A DNA stretch of 64,000 nt from an uncultured SAR86 cluster bacterium (lineage in GTDB: Bacteria > Pseudomonadota > Gammaproteobacteria > Magnimaribacterales > Magnimaribacteraceae), in NCBI GenBank assembly GCA_938048695.1, contig CALIUO010000018.1, positions 1-64,000 of the forward strand, given 5' to 3'. Positions 7,587 through 15,472 of the stretch are shown in pieces; positions within the stretch are counted from its first letter, which is position 1; each line of letters begins with the position of its first letter. Under the pieces are notes generated by a model, which was not told where the DNA came from, searched no databases, and was given only the letters and a program-made list of their open reading frames with translations. The translations under genes and the position numbers were made by a program.

Positions 7587-8166
7587 TTATCTTTTGCTGG
7601 GACTCGAACTTTTAGCTGTTCTTCTTGCCATCACCTATCTTTTGTTGGCAGTGAGACAGGATATTAGATGTTGGTTTGCCGGTATTGTCAGTTCTCTTAT
7701 TTACTTATTATTAATGTATAAAGCTAATCTTTATATGGAATCTGTACTTCAGATTTTTTATGTCTCAATGGGTATTTATGGTTGGAGACAATGGAATATA
7801 AAAAATACACAAGATAACTTGATGAAAGTAAGTCTGTGGAGCTTTAAGAAGCATGCTGTTGTTATTTTGGCGATCTTGGGCCTTGCTTTTTTAGCAGGTA
7901 ATTTATTGGAAGCTTATACAAATGCTGCCTTACCATTTTTGGACTCTTTGACAACTTTTGGAGCTCTGGCAGCAACCTATATGGTTGCCAAGAAAATATT
8001 AGAAAATTGGATATATTGGTTTGTTATAGATGCAATTTCTGTGGTGCTATTTATAGAAAGGGAACTCTATTTAACATCATTACTCTTTTGTCTATACCTA
8101 GTTATTATTTTCTTTGGTTTTAGGTCTTGGTTGAATGCCTATAAATTGGAGGTATCAAAACAATAG
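7576..8166 (+). CDS. pnuT: PnuC/PnuT-family inner-membrane transporter (thiamine)
   Basis: A 196-residue integral membrane protein with about seven hydrophobic segments, of the PnuC vitamin-uptake family. Family marks are IYGWRQW (residues 67-73, the WxxW substrate motif) and the later NWIYWFVIDAISV segment. PnuC proteins carry nicotinamide riboside, but members under TPP riboswitches (PnuT) carry thiamine. The start overlaps the end of the TonB receptor gene by 11 bases, so both belong to one TPP-controlled operon: receptor for the outer membrane, permease for the inner membrane. A thiamine pyrophosphokinase gene, often next to pnuT, is not seen here. The symbol rests on context. Confidence 0.85.
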   Translation: MYSDYLLLGLELLAVLLAITYLLLAVRQDIRCWFAGIVSSLIYLLLMYKANLYMESVLQIFYVSMGIYGWRQWNIKNTQDNLMKVSLWSFKKHAVVILAILGLAFLAGNLLEAYTNAALPFLDSLTTFGALAATYMVAKKILENWIYWFVIDAISVVLFIERELYLTSLLFCLYLVIIFFGFRSWLNAYKLEVSKQ

Positions 8167-8233
8167 TCAAATTCTCTTTTGGTACCATTTTTAAAAAATG
8201 TGAGAGAATATGTAAATATTTTTGGAGATAACT

Positions 8234-8713
8234 ATGGCTAAAGCTTTATATCCTGGTACTTTTGATCCTATAACCTTAGGACATATAGATATAATTGAAA
8301 GAGCTCTTCACCTTTTTGATGAAGTAACTATTGCAATAGCCACAAGCGCTTCCAAAAAACCCATCTTCACCCTCGAAGAGAGAATTGAGCAAGTAGAAAG
8401 AATATTTGAGGGAAATAAAAATGTTAAGGCAATTGGCTTCACTGGTCTGGTTGTTGACCTCGCCAAAGAGCAAGAATCAAATATTCTCATAAGAGGTTTG
8501 AGGGCTGTATCGGACTTTGAATACGAATTCCAACTTGCCAATATGAATAGAGCCATGTCTCCTGATTTAGAGAGCATATTCTTAACACCAAAAGCTAAAT
8601 TTTCTTTTCTATCTTCTACTCTTGTAAGAGAAATAGCCTCTATGGGAGGTGAAATAGATTCATTCGTAGACCCGATCGTGAAAGAAGCTTTACAAAAAAG
8701 ATTTAAAACCTAG
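8234..8713 (+). CDS. coaD: Phosphopantetheine adenylyltransferase
   Basis: CoaD catalyses the fourth step of coenzyme A synthesis, joining ATP and 4'-phosphopantetheine. The nucleotidyltransferase motif TLGH follows the N-terminal [10 protein letters not shown], and [11 protein letters not shown] is the conserved ISSTxVR segment near the C-terminus. I chose the ATG at 8234 because GGAG lies six bases upstream and it gives 159 residues, the same as E. coli CoaD; the reading frame also allows a TTG at 8222. Its 3' end overlaps the convergent mutM by 11 bases. In many gammaproteobacteria coaD and mutM are neighbours, as here. Confidence 0.95.
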   Translation: MAKALYPGTFDPITLGHIDIIERALHLFDEVTIAIATSASKKPIFTLEERIEQVERIFEGNKNVKAIGFTGLVVDLAKEQESNILIRGLRAVSDFEYEFQLANMNRAMSPDLESIFLTPKAKFSFLSSTLVREIASMGGEIDSFVDPIVKEALQKRFKT

Positions 8714-9521
8714 TCTGACAATTTGGGCAATAAGCACTAGCCCTTTGCCCAATTCTCTGACCTTTTATAATGGTCTTGCACGCATAGCATTCTTTACCTT
8801 CTCTCCCATAAACTTTTAGACTCTGTTTAAAATAACCAGGTTCATTATTTCCGCTCACAAAGTCTCTTAAAGTTGTTCCTCCATCTTTTATAGACTTTTT
8901 AAGAATAGTAACTATTTCATGTGCCAGTATTTCGTATTTATTTCTTGGAACTCTACCTGCTTGAGAAGAAGGCTTTATTCCTGAAGCATATAGTGCCTCG
9001 CTCGCGTATATGTTCCCGACACCCACAACTATTTTTGAGTTCATGATGAAGTTTTTAATTGGAGTTTTTCTTTTCTTTGAGAGTTTAAAGAGATACTCTC
9101 CATTAAAATGATTACCTAATGGTTCCGGTCCAAGATCTTTCAGGAGGAAATGATTATCAAGGTCATCACTCCATAAAAAACATCCAAATCTTCTGGGATC
9201 ACAATACCTCAGAATAGTCCCATCGTTGAAACATATATCTATGTGATCGTGTTTCTTTATATGTTCTTTATCAGAAATCCTCAAACTTCCTGACATCCCT
9301 AGGTGTATTATCAAATGTTCTTTTGAACTCTCAAGTAAGAGGTATTTACCTCTTCTCTTTATGTTATCTATTCTTTTATTTTTTAGTTTCTTTTGAATCA
9401 AAGATACTGGAACAGGCCACCGCAAAGATTTTTGGCGGACTATCACTGAACTAACAGATTTACTTACTATATGAGGCTCAATGCCCCTCAAAGTAGTTTC
9501 AACCTCTGGTAATTCAGGCAC
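8703..9521 (-). CDS. mutM: Formamidopyrimidine-DNA glycosylase (Fpg/MutM)
   Basis: A 272-residue bifunctional DNA glycosylase/AP lyase that removes 8-oxoguanine. The N-terminus [14 protein letters not shown] supplies catalytic Pro2 and Glu3 (after Met removal, P1 and E2). RRGKYLLLE carries the conserved Lys, and [10 protein letters not shown] is the void-filling region. The C-terminal zinc finger is intact: CYACKT followed by YCPNCQTRF. Length matches E. coli MutM (269). It lies 38 bases downstream of tolC on the same strand, with no clear terminator between, so readthrough from tolC is possible. The 3' end overlaps coaD. Confidence 0.96.
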   Translation of the reverse strand: MPELPEVETTLRGIEPHIVSKSVSSVIVRQKSLRWPVPVSLIQKKLKNKRIDNIKRRGKYLLLESSKEHLIIHLGMSGSLRISDKEHIKKHDHIDICFNDGTILRYCDPRRFGCFLWSDDLDNHFLLKDLGPEPLGNHFNGEYLFKLSKKRKTPIKNFIMNSKIVVGVGNIYASEALYASGIKPSSQAGRVPRNKYEILAHEIVTILKKSIKDGGTTLRDFVSGNNEPGYFKQSLKVYGREGKECYACKTIIKGQRIGQRASAYCPNCQTRF

Positions 9522-9558
9522 TATTGAAAATTTAATCCTTTTGAACTGTGGTACTTTC

Positions 9559-10893
9559 TTATTTCATTTGACTGCTAATATTCATTAGGTCATCAGGGCT
9601 AAGTGATCCAACAGATGCTTTTAGTCTCAGCATAGAAATAATGTATTCATATCTTGAGTTAGCGTAATCTCTCTGAGCTTGGAAAAGTCTCTTTTGAGCA
9701 TCGAGAAGGTCGACTGTATTCCTTGTGCCAACTTCGTATCCAATTTGAGTTGCTTCCAGCGCTGATTCAGCAGATGCTAGAGCTTGTTTCCTTGCAGTAA
9801 CATTTGCTACCTGTGTTTGCACACCGAAGTGGTTTGATCGTACATCCCTCACTGTTGACCTTTCGGCGAAGATAGCTTGCTCTTTAGATCTATCATAATT
9901 TGCATAAGCTTGGCGCCTTGCTGAGCTGATAGCTCCACCAGCGTACAATGGCAAATTGAATTGTATGGAGTATTGCCTAGTGTCTTGCTCAATTCCAAAA
10001 AGAGGATTCTGTATAAAACCGCCAAACTTGCCCTGCTTGGAAGTGCTTTTAGAGACTCTTCCTACAAGGTCAACTTGAGGAAGATGATTAGATGCAGTTG
10101 ATCTGGCCGATGCTTGAGCTGCATCTCTTTGAAGTTTTGCAGCTTTGAGTTGAAAATTATTCTCTAATCCTAATGATACCCAGCTTTCTCTATCTAAAGG
10201 ATCTGGTAAAGAGATCTCAAAATCATCTATAAGCGGTGAAAGCAGTTTAATATCTCTACCCACAATTGAAGTAAGTGACTCTTGAGCTGAGTCTAATTGA
10301 GCCTCGCGAGCTATTCTTGAAACTACTGTTAGATCATAGGCTGCTTGTGTTTCTTGTACTTCTGTAATTGCAGCTAAACCAACATCAAATCTTTTTTTCG
10401 CTAAATCCTTTTGTCTTCCAATAGCTTTCTCTTCAGCTCTGGCTGCATTGAGACTATCTATTGAATTAAGCACGTTAAAATAAGCTGAGGCCACCCTAAT
10501 CATTGTTTCTTGTTGTTGATAGGCGAATTCGGCGCTTGCAGCTTCAGACAAAGCTGTCCCTCTTTCGAATTGGAACCATTTATCTAATCTAAATATGGGT
10601 TGGTTCAAACTTGCCAGATATGAGTTAGAGTTATATTGATCAATTAATTGTTCTTCTACTCTATATTCATTCCAGTTTGTACTTCCACCTACAGACAGAG
10701 TAGGCAATAAACCCGCGATACCCTGAACTCTATTTTCTTTTCCTACTCTATAAGTAGCTTCAGCTGCTTTAAGTAATGGATCATTCTTAAGCGCTAACTC
10801 ATATACGTCAGCTAGATTTTCAGCTTTAATGGGTGCGGAAAATAATACTAAAATTAAAGGTATATATATTTGTAAATTTTTGATTGTGCACAT
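9559..10893 (-). CDS. tolC: TolC-family outer-membrane efflux channel
   Basis: A 444-residue outer-membrane factor. A signal peptide (residues 1 to about 24, ending APIKA) leads into ENLADVYELALKNDPLLKAA, the standard TolC N-terminus. Two related halves rich in coiled-coil helix follow, including DVGLAAITEVQETQAAYD and VGTRNTVDLLDAQKRLFQAQRDYANSRYEYI, both conserved in TolC-type proteins. It should form the trimeric channel for type I secretion and multidrug efflux. No inner-membrane pump or adaptor gene is adjacent. The start codon lies close to the divergent peroxiredoxin promoter, with an imperfect inverted repeat between. Confidence 0.93.
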   Translation of the reverse strand: MCTIKNLQIYIPLILVLFSAPIKAENLADVYELALKNDPLLKAAEATYRVGKENRVQGIAGLLPTLSVGGSTNWNEYRVEEQLIDQYNSNSYLASLNQPIFRLDKWFQFERGTALSEAASAEFAYQQQETMIRVASAYFNVLNSIDSLNAARAEEKAIGRQKDLAKKRFDVGLAAITEVQETQAAYDLTVVSRIAREAQLDSAQESLTSIVGRDIKLLSPLIDDFEISLPDPLDRESWVSLGLENNFQLKAAKLQRDAAQASARSTASNHLPQVDLVGRVSKSTSKQGKFGGFIQNPLFGIEQDTRQYSIQFNLPLYAGGAISSARRQAYANYDRSKEQAIFAERSTVRDVRSNHFGVQTQVANVTARKQALASAESALEATQIGYEVGTRNTVDLLDAQKRLFQAQRDYANSRYEYIISMLRLKASVGSLSPDDLMNISSQMK

Positions 10894-10903
10894 ATAAATT
10901 TTA

Positions 10904-10929
10904 AGGTGTATTACTCTAGTATAACACCT
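10904..10929. promoter_or_regulatory. Imperfect inverted repeat between tolC and the peroxiredoxin gene
   Basis: AGGTGT (10904-10909) and ACACCT (10924-10929) are perfect inverted arms, with inner arms TAC and GTA extending the symmetry. The element starts 10 bases upstream of the tolC start and ends about 60 bases upstream of the peroxiredoxin start, so it could be an operator for either gene or a hairpin in the tolC leader. I cannot assign a regulator; it does not clearly match OxyR half-sites. Confidence 0.3.
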
Positions 10930-10960
10930 CTTTGACTCGCATCAAAATTAATTCTTAGCC

Positions 10961-10966
10961 TATAAT
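10961..10966 (+). promoter_or_regulatory. Candidate -10 element for the peroxiredoxin-P450 operon
   Basis: A perfect TATAAT (10961-10966) lies 24 bases upstream of the ATG at 10991, placing transcription start near 10973. The nearest TTGACT (10932-10937) is 23 bases away, too far for a standard -35 box, so the promoter may depend on an activator such as OxyR. That dependence is inferred. Confidence 0.4.
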
Positions 10967-10990
10967 GGTGGTTTTAACAAAGGAGAGAAA

Positions 10991-11473
10991 ATGACAATAC
11001 AAGTTGGAGATACTGTACCTTCAGTTGGTTTAACTACTATGACTGCAGAAGGTCCAAAACCCGTTTCTTTAAGCGAACTTTCATCAGGAAAGAAGATGGT
11101 TCTTTTTGCTGTCCCAGGAGCTTTTACGCCTACATGCAGCGCTCAACATCTTCCTGGTTTTTTAGAAAAAAATAAAGACTTGAAGGATAAGGGTGTAGAT
11201 ATAGTGGCATGCGTTTCTGTAAATGATCCTTTTGTAATGAAGGCTTGGGGTGAAGATAGAGGTGTAGGAGAAGATGTTTTAATGCTATCTGATGGTAATG
11301 CAGAGTTTACTGCCGCAGTAGGCTTAGAGATGGACGGGAGTGGTTTTGGTCTCGGCACAAGATCTCAAAGATATGCCATGGTTATAGATGACGGTGTTGT
11401 TTCTGTTCTTAATGTTGAATCTGGCCCTGGTCTTGATGTGAGTTCAGCAGAGACAATTCTAGAACAACTATAG
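10991..11473 (+). CDS. Peroxiredoxin, Prx5 (AhpE/hybrid) type
   Basis: A 160-residue thiol peroxidase of the Prx5 subfamily. The active-site motif PGAFTPTCS places the peroxidatic cysteine at C49, and the later GLGTRSQRYAMVIDDG is typical of eukaryotic-like Prx5. AAGGAG just before the ATG is a good ribosome-binding site. It is the first gene of a tight run: P450 follows after 6 bases, then three further genes with minimal gaps. It may remove peroxide released by uncoupled P450 turnover; this is inference from position. General peroxide detoxification with glutathione or thioredoxin is the safe function. Confidence 0.92.
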   Translation: MTIQVGDTVPSVGLTTMTAEGPKPVSLSELSSGKKMVLFAVPGAFTPTCSAQHLPGFLEKNKDLKDKGVDIVACVSVNDPFVMKAWGEDRGVGEDVLMLSDGNAEFTAAVGLEMDGSGFGLGTRSQRYAMVIDDGVVSVLNVESGPGLDVSSAETILEQL

Positions 11474-11479
11474 AGAAAT

Positions 11480-12718
11480 ATGTCCAAACCCATTTTTGAC
11501 ATAGGTCAAATTTGTGAATTAGATAAATGGGAAACGTTTATCGATGGTCAGCCTTTTGATCTTTTTAAAAGGTTAAGGCAGGAAGCCCCTATTTATTGGC
11601 ACGAAGAAAGTTTAGATTTTGAACCAGGTTTTTGGGCTCTTACCAAGCACGAAGATATAGTAAAAGTTTCTAAAGATCCTATGACATTTTCATCGGCTGT
11701 TGGCGGTCATTTGATGTCGATGGGAGATCCTGCAGTAGTCGATCCAGCAGCTGTTGCTGCCATAGTAGGCAATATGATAGGTATGGATCCCCCAGATCAT
11801 CAAATTTATAGAAAAATGGTAGCTCCAAGTTTTACACCAAAAGCTATAAGAAGTCTTGAAGTTGATATGAGAGCAAAAGTAAGAGAACTGCTAGACAATG
11901 TTGAAGATAAAGGAGAGTTTAACTTTGTAACAGAGATATCCGAGCAATTACCCCTCTGGGTATTATGTGAAATGATGGGAATTCCTGAATCTGAGAGACC
12001 AAAAATAAGAGATTTGGTTAACAACCTTACAGATGCTTCAATTCAACAAGATCCTAATAACTCATTTCAAATATGGGTTAACTACATGGAGCTATTTAAG
12101 ATGGGTAGAGACATGATTGAGGAGAGAAGAAAAAATCCAACTGAAGATCTCATGAGTGTTGTAGCCAATACTAAGATTGAAGGAGGAGAGCTTCCTCCTG
12201 AATTGCTTGATGGGTTCTTTTTACTCATGGTTATAGCAGGAAATGAAACAACCAGAAATACCCTTACTGGTGGTCTCATGGCACTCACTGATAATCCATT
12301 AGAAAGAGAAAAGCTTCTTAAGGATCCATCTCTTATATCCAATGCCACTGACGAAATGCTGAGATGGGTAACTTCAGTTATTTATTTTAGAAGAACAGCT
12401 ACGAAAGATACCAATATTAGAGGGCAAGATATTAAAGCAGGAGATAAAATTGTTATGTGGTACGGCTCTGCGAATAGAGATGAAGACGTTTTTCCTGACG
12501 GAGATTTATTCAGAGTTGATAGAGAAAATGCTAAGAAACACCTTGCATTTGGAGCTGGCGAACACCTTTGCTTAGGCAATAGATTAGGGCATATGCAAAT
12601 AAGAATTTTATTTGAAGAGTTATTGAGTCGTTATCCCAATATTCGTTACACGTCTGATCCTGTTAGGATCCCTTCAAACTTTTTAGCTGGGATATCTGAA
12701 TTGAAGGTTAGCATTTAA
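11480..12718 (+). CDS. Cytochrome P450, bacterial class (CYP125/142-like)
   Basis: A 412-residue soluble P450 with all key motifs: I-helix AGNETTRN (residues 253-260, with the acid/Thr pair for oxygen activation), ExxR at E292-R295 (EMLRW), and heme-binding FGAGEHLCLG with the proximal thiolate C364. The segments MDPPDHQIYRKMVAPSF and YFRRTATKDTNIRGQDIK resemble the CYP125/CYP142/CYP124 group, which hydroxylates steroid or alkyl side chains. The substrate here is unknown. No ferredoxin or ferredoxin reductase is nearby. It is embedded between a peroxiredoxin and a DUF-kinase set, suggesting an oxidised product that is further processed by them. Confidence 0.93.
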   Translation: MSKPIFDIGQICELDKWETFIDGQPFDLFKRLRQEAPIYWHEESLDFEPGFWALTKHEDIVKVSKDPMTFSSAVGGHLMSMGDPAVVDPAAVAAIVGNMIGMDPPDHQIYRKMVAPSFTPKAIRSLEVDMRAKVRELLDNVEDKGEFNFVTEISEQLPLWVLCEMMGIPESERPKIRDLVNNLTDASIQQDPNNSFQIWVNYMELFKMGRDMIEERRKNPTEDLMSVVANTKIEGGELPPELLDGFFLLMVIAGNETTRNTLTGGLMALTDNPLEREKLLKDPSLISNATDEMLRWVTSVIYFRRTATKDTNIRGQDIKAGDKIVMWYGSANRDEDVFPDGDLFRVDRENAKKHLAFGAGEHLCLGNRLGHMQIRILFEELLSRYPNIRYTSDPVRIPSNFLAGISELKVSI

Positions 12719-13807
12719 ATGATTTCTAAAGGCGACGATTTTCCAATCCACCAGCTACCAACTCCAGTTGCTGAAGTTGGAACTGAAAGAAATTTCTATG
12801 ACAGATATTTTTTTAATGGCTACAACCAAGATGGAAGTATCTTTTTTGGAGCTGCATTTTGTGTCTATCCTAACTTAAATATTAAAGACGCTAGTTTTAT
12901 CCTTATTTTAGACGGCATTCAGCACAATTTTAGATATTCAGATTTTCTTGATCATGAGAGGATGAAGACAGAAGTCGGGTCTTTTAAAATAGACATAATC
13001 AAGCCTCTCAAAGAAATACGAATCCTTTTAGGCGATAAAGAGAAAGAAATTTTTGCTGATGTAACTTTCAAGGGTAGATTTGAACCCATGGAAGAACCAA
13101 GAATGACTCTTAAGAATGGCTCAAGAATCTATATGGATTCTACTCGTATGACGCAACATGGATATTGGACGGGTGAGATAAAATTTAAGAATACTGTCTT
13201 AAACTTATCGCAGGAGAGCTATCAAGGCACAAGGGATCGGTCCTGGGGCATAAGGCCTGTAGGTGCTCCTGATTCCCAGATTGTCCCACCTTTGAAGCTT
13301 CCTCAATTTTATTGGTTATGGGCTCCAGCTAATTTTGCCAAACAATCCTCCCATTTCTATTTTGTTGATGATGAAGTTGGGCGAGCAACAAATAGTCACT
13401 GCGTTCAGCAGAAAGAAAGCTTAAGCGAGAAGCTGTATCACTTAAAAAAAGAAATTTCTTATAAAGAAGGAACAAGAAGAATATCTAAAGCAGAATTTTC
13501 TGCATTTAAAGGGGATGGCACCGAGGTAGTTTGGACTCTTAATCCAAAATATCATATATATATGTGCGGATTGGGATATATGCATCCTGAATGGGGCCAT
13601 GGTCAGTTTCAGGGGCAAAATCAGTCTCGCTATGACTTTTATGATCTGAGCGAAGATCCACATGACCCACCATTTTTGCATATACAAGCCATATGTGATT
13701 TTGAGATGAAAGAGAATGAGGTTGTAATGAAAGGCATAGGTGCCTTGGAACAACTTCTGATAGGACCTCATAGCCCAAGTGGATTTAAAGATCTTTTAGA
13801 TTGCTAG
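12719..13807 (+). CDS. Uncharacterised protein, DUF7064/DUF7065-like
   Basis: A 362-residue protein without signal peptide. Its strongest mark is YQGTRDRSWGIRPVG (residues 168-182), a motif I associate with uncharacterised proteins (DUF7064/DUF7065 type) found near lipid and steroid catabolism genes; the assignment is from memory. The sequence is rich in beta strand and aromatic residues, such as PQFYWLWAPANF and the FQGQNQSRYDFYDL segment, suggesting a two-domain beta-sandwich or lipocalin-like fold that binds a hydrophobic ligand. The ATG follows the P450 stop codon with no gap, so it is translationally linked. No function is established. Confidence 0.7.
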   Translation: MISKGDDFPIHQLPTPVAEVGTERNFYDRYFFNGYNQDGSIFFGAAFCVYPNLNIKDASFILILDGIQHNFRYSDFLDHERMKTEVGSFKIDIIKPLKEIRILLGDKEKEIFADVTFKGRFEPMEEPRMTLKNGSRIYMDSTRMTQHGYWTGEIKFKNTVLNLSQESYQGTRDRSWGIRPVGAPDSQIVPPLKLPQFYWLWAPANFAKQSSHFYFVDDEVGRATNSHCVQQKESLSEKLYHLKKEISYKEGTRRISKAEFSAFKGDGTEVVWTLNPKYHIYMCGLGYMHPEWGHGQFQGQNQSRYDFYDLSEDPHDPPFLHIQAICDFEMKENEVVMKGIGALEQLLIGPHSPSGFKDLLDC

Positions 13808-13811
13808 TCCA

Positions 13812-14816
13812 ATGTCTAAAGATTTAACTTCTGCCTTTCTTTCTTATTATTCAGAATTTCAGAAAAAAGAATATTCTTTAATTTCTCTTGAAAGAATTTT
13901 TGGTGGTGCAAGCAGGGAGACATACAAGATCATTCTTAATGATGATTCTAATAAGAAAGAAAGGCTAATTCTCAGACTTTCTCAAGATAGTTCTTTGATA
14001 GAAACGGAGCAAAGAACTGAATATCTTGCTTATTCTGCATTTCAAGAGTCTAACGTTCCTGTCCCAGTTTTGATAGACATGTCAGAGGAAAATACAGAAT
14101 TAGGAGCACCATTTATGCTAATGAGAGAATTGAACGGAGAGGCTGCTAGTCCATTTACTCCAAATATATATGCTCCTCATGAAAACGAGCTTGGAGAACA
14201 GTTTTGGTCTATCTTAGGTGAGATAGCAAAAAAGAAAATAGACAGCGATATTTACGAAGATTTCATTGGAGAGACAGAAAGACCTTTCTGGAAAAATGAG
14301 TTAGATAAATGGGTCAAAATCATACATGAGGACTCCATTGGAATTGAACCAATTTTAGAAGCTGGCATTAGACATCTGTATAAATATCCACCCAATGAAA
14401 GTGAAATTATAAGTATGGTCCATGGAGATTACAGAAGCGGTAACTTTCTATATGCTGAAAATAAAATAACTGGAATCCTTGACTGGGAAATGGCTCATTT
14501 AGGTGATCCATTAGAAGATCTAGGTTGGGCATTATCTCCTATATGGAGCTGGCAAGATAAAGAGCGTCCTGCATATTTGGTAAAAAGAGAAGATGCTATA
14601 AGTATATGGGAAGCAACTAGTGATATTAGCCTAAATAAAGATGATCTCCAGTGGTGGGAACTCTTTGCCGCTATAAAAGGCATGGCTATTTGGATTTCAG
14701 CAGGTAATGAATTTAAGTCGGGTAAAAATATAGACCCTATTAATTTATTCTCGGCCTGGATTCCTGGTGATATCCACCTTGAAATTATCTTGGATATATT
14801 AGAGAGAAATACATGA
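13812..14816 (+). CDS. APH-family phosphotransferase (ACAD10/11 or LvaA-like kinase)
   Basis: A 334-residue kinase of the aminoglycoside-phosphotransferase/choline-kinase fold. The catalytic loop VHGDYRSGNFL (203-213; D206 base, N211 metal ligand) and the metal motif GILDWEMAHLGDP (221-233; D224) are intact, as is the N-terminal nucleotide-binding GGASRETYKI (31-40). The GDPLEDLGW sequence is typical of the subgroup fused to ACAD in ACAD10/11 or encoded as LvaA in Pseudomonas, which phosphorylates 4-hydroxyacyl-CoA. Context with a P450 and an ACAD10/11-like enzyme in the window favours a hydroxy-lipid substrate over an antibiotic. Four bases separate it from the previous gene; its end overlaps the next start. 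Confidence 0.85.
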   Translation: MSKDLTSAFLSYYSEFQKKEYSLISLERIFGGASRETYKIILNDDSNKKERLILRLSQDSSLIETEQRTEYLAYSAFQESNVPVPVLIDMSEENTELGAPFMLMRELNGEAASPFTPNIYAPHENELGEQFWSILGEIAKKKIDSDIYEDFIGETERPFWKNELDKWVKIIHEDSIGIEPILEAGIRHLYKYPPNESEIISMVHGDYRSGNFLYAENKITGILDWEMAHLGDPLEDLGWALSPIWSWQDKERPAYLVKREDAISIWEATSDISLNKDDLQWWELFAAIKGMAIWISAGNEFKSGKNIDPINLFSAWIPGDIHLEIILDILERNT

Positions 14817-15250
14817 AACCAGACATCAATATTGCTCTACTTAATGCTGCGCAGGAAATTATAAATAGATTCAGTCCTTTAATTGAGGATGAGTATGAAA
14901 GATCACGTCTTGGTTCATGGGGAGCACTAATACTTATTTCGGCTATGAAATTTAATGATGCAAGCTCTTCATTGAAGAAAGAGAATGGCGATATCGTAAA
15001 GTGGTTAAAAAATCATACGAAATTAAGAAAGGAAGAACTTGAAAAGTTCGAATCTTGCGAGGACAAAAATCTGGATCAATTAGAACAAGATAATCAAAAC
15101 CTGAGAGAAATTTTGGATAAGCAAATTCAAGAAATACAAGTAAAAGAGGATAATGTTTTATTCAGAGAAGGAATTTATTTGATGAGATCTATGCATCAAA
15201 GACGCAAAGTAAGCGACCTCATAGGTATGTTACAACAGCAGGAAAGTTAA
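14813..15250 (+). CDS. Small helical protein, possibly DUF6285/LvaB-like
   Basis: A 145-residue, mostly helical protein whose ATG overlaps the kinase stop (ATGA). The first half (LLNAAQEIINRFSPLIEDEYERSRL) resembles the small DUF6285-type partners encoded beside APH kinases, such as LvaB, which is needed for 4-hydroxyacyl-CoA kinase activity in Pseudomonas. The second half (residues 65-130) is charged and likely coiled coil, followed by SMHQRRKVSDLIGML. The resemblance is my recollection and weak at sequence level; the position and size are what favour a kinase accessory subunit. The stop shares TTAA with a convergent small ORF. Confidence 0.6.
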   Translation: MKPDINIALLNAAQEIINRFSPLIEDEYERSRLGSWGALILISAMKFNDASSSLKKENGDIVKWLKNHTKLRKEELEKFESCEDKNLDQLEQDNQNLREILDKQIQEIQVKEDNVLFREGIYLMRSMHQRRKVSDLIGMLQQQES

Positions 15251-15366
15251 CTGGTCCACTGCACAAAAGATATAAAGCCATAAGCTCCGAGAAACATAGG
15301 TGCTAAATATAAAGTAGGTAGAATTACGCCTGTTACTTTTTTTGCTGTTTTTTCTATTTTTTTCAT
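15247..15366 (-). CDS. Candidate 39-residue single-span membrane protein
   Basis: A short reading frame beginning MKKIEKTAKKVTGVIL has a positively charged N-terminus followed by an uninterrupted hydrophobic stretch (residues 11-35) and ends in VQWTS. This is the normal layout of a small inner-membrane protein with N-in topology. Its TAA overlaps the stop of the upstream plus-strand gene by exactly 4 nt (TTAA), the same arrangement seen at four other convergent junctions in the window, which supports reality. No clear Shine-Dalgarno is present, and function is unknown. Confidence 0.45.
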   Translation of the reverse strand: MKKIEKTAKKVTGVILPTLYLAPMFLGAYGFISFVQWTS

Positions 15367-15472
15367 TATTTTGAGTGGTTATTTGAATGAAGCGCATCAT
15401 ATCATTGAAAATGATACATGTATATAGATTTTGTGAATAATATGTAAAATAACTGTTAAATAGCTATTTTTT

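Noticed and set aside
8308-8577. Minus-strand frame of 89 codons in coaD
   Set aside because: Antisense to the conserved coaD core; no start signal.
12082-12348. Minus-strand frame of 88 codons inside the P450 gene
   Set aside because: Shadow of the P450 coding sequence; Ser/Pro-rich, no motif.
13442-13771. Minus-strand frames of 109 and 79 codons within the DUF7064/7065-like gene
   Set aside because: Two overlapping antisense frames in a gene that fits its operon perfectly; no domain.
13812-14816. Antibiotic (aminoglycoside) resistance kinase
   Set aside because: The APH fold is shared, but GDPLEDLGW and the operon context fit the acyl-CoA-linked subgroup; no mobile element is nearby.
15400-15416. 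Hairpin TATCATT-GAA-AATGATA as a terminator
   Set aside because: Seven AT-rich base pairs without a T-run on either strand; too weak to call.
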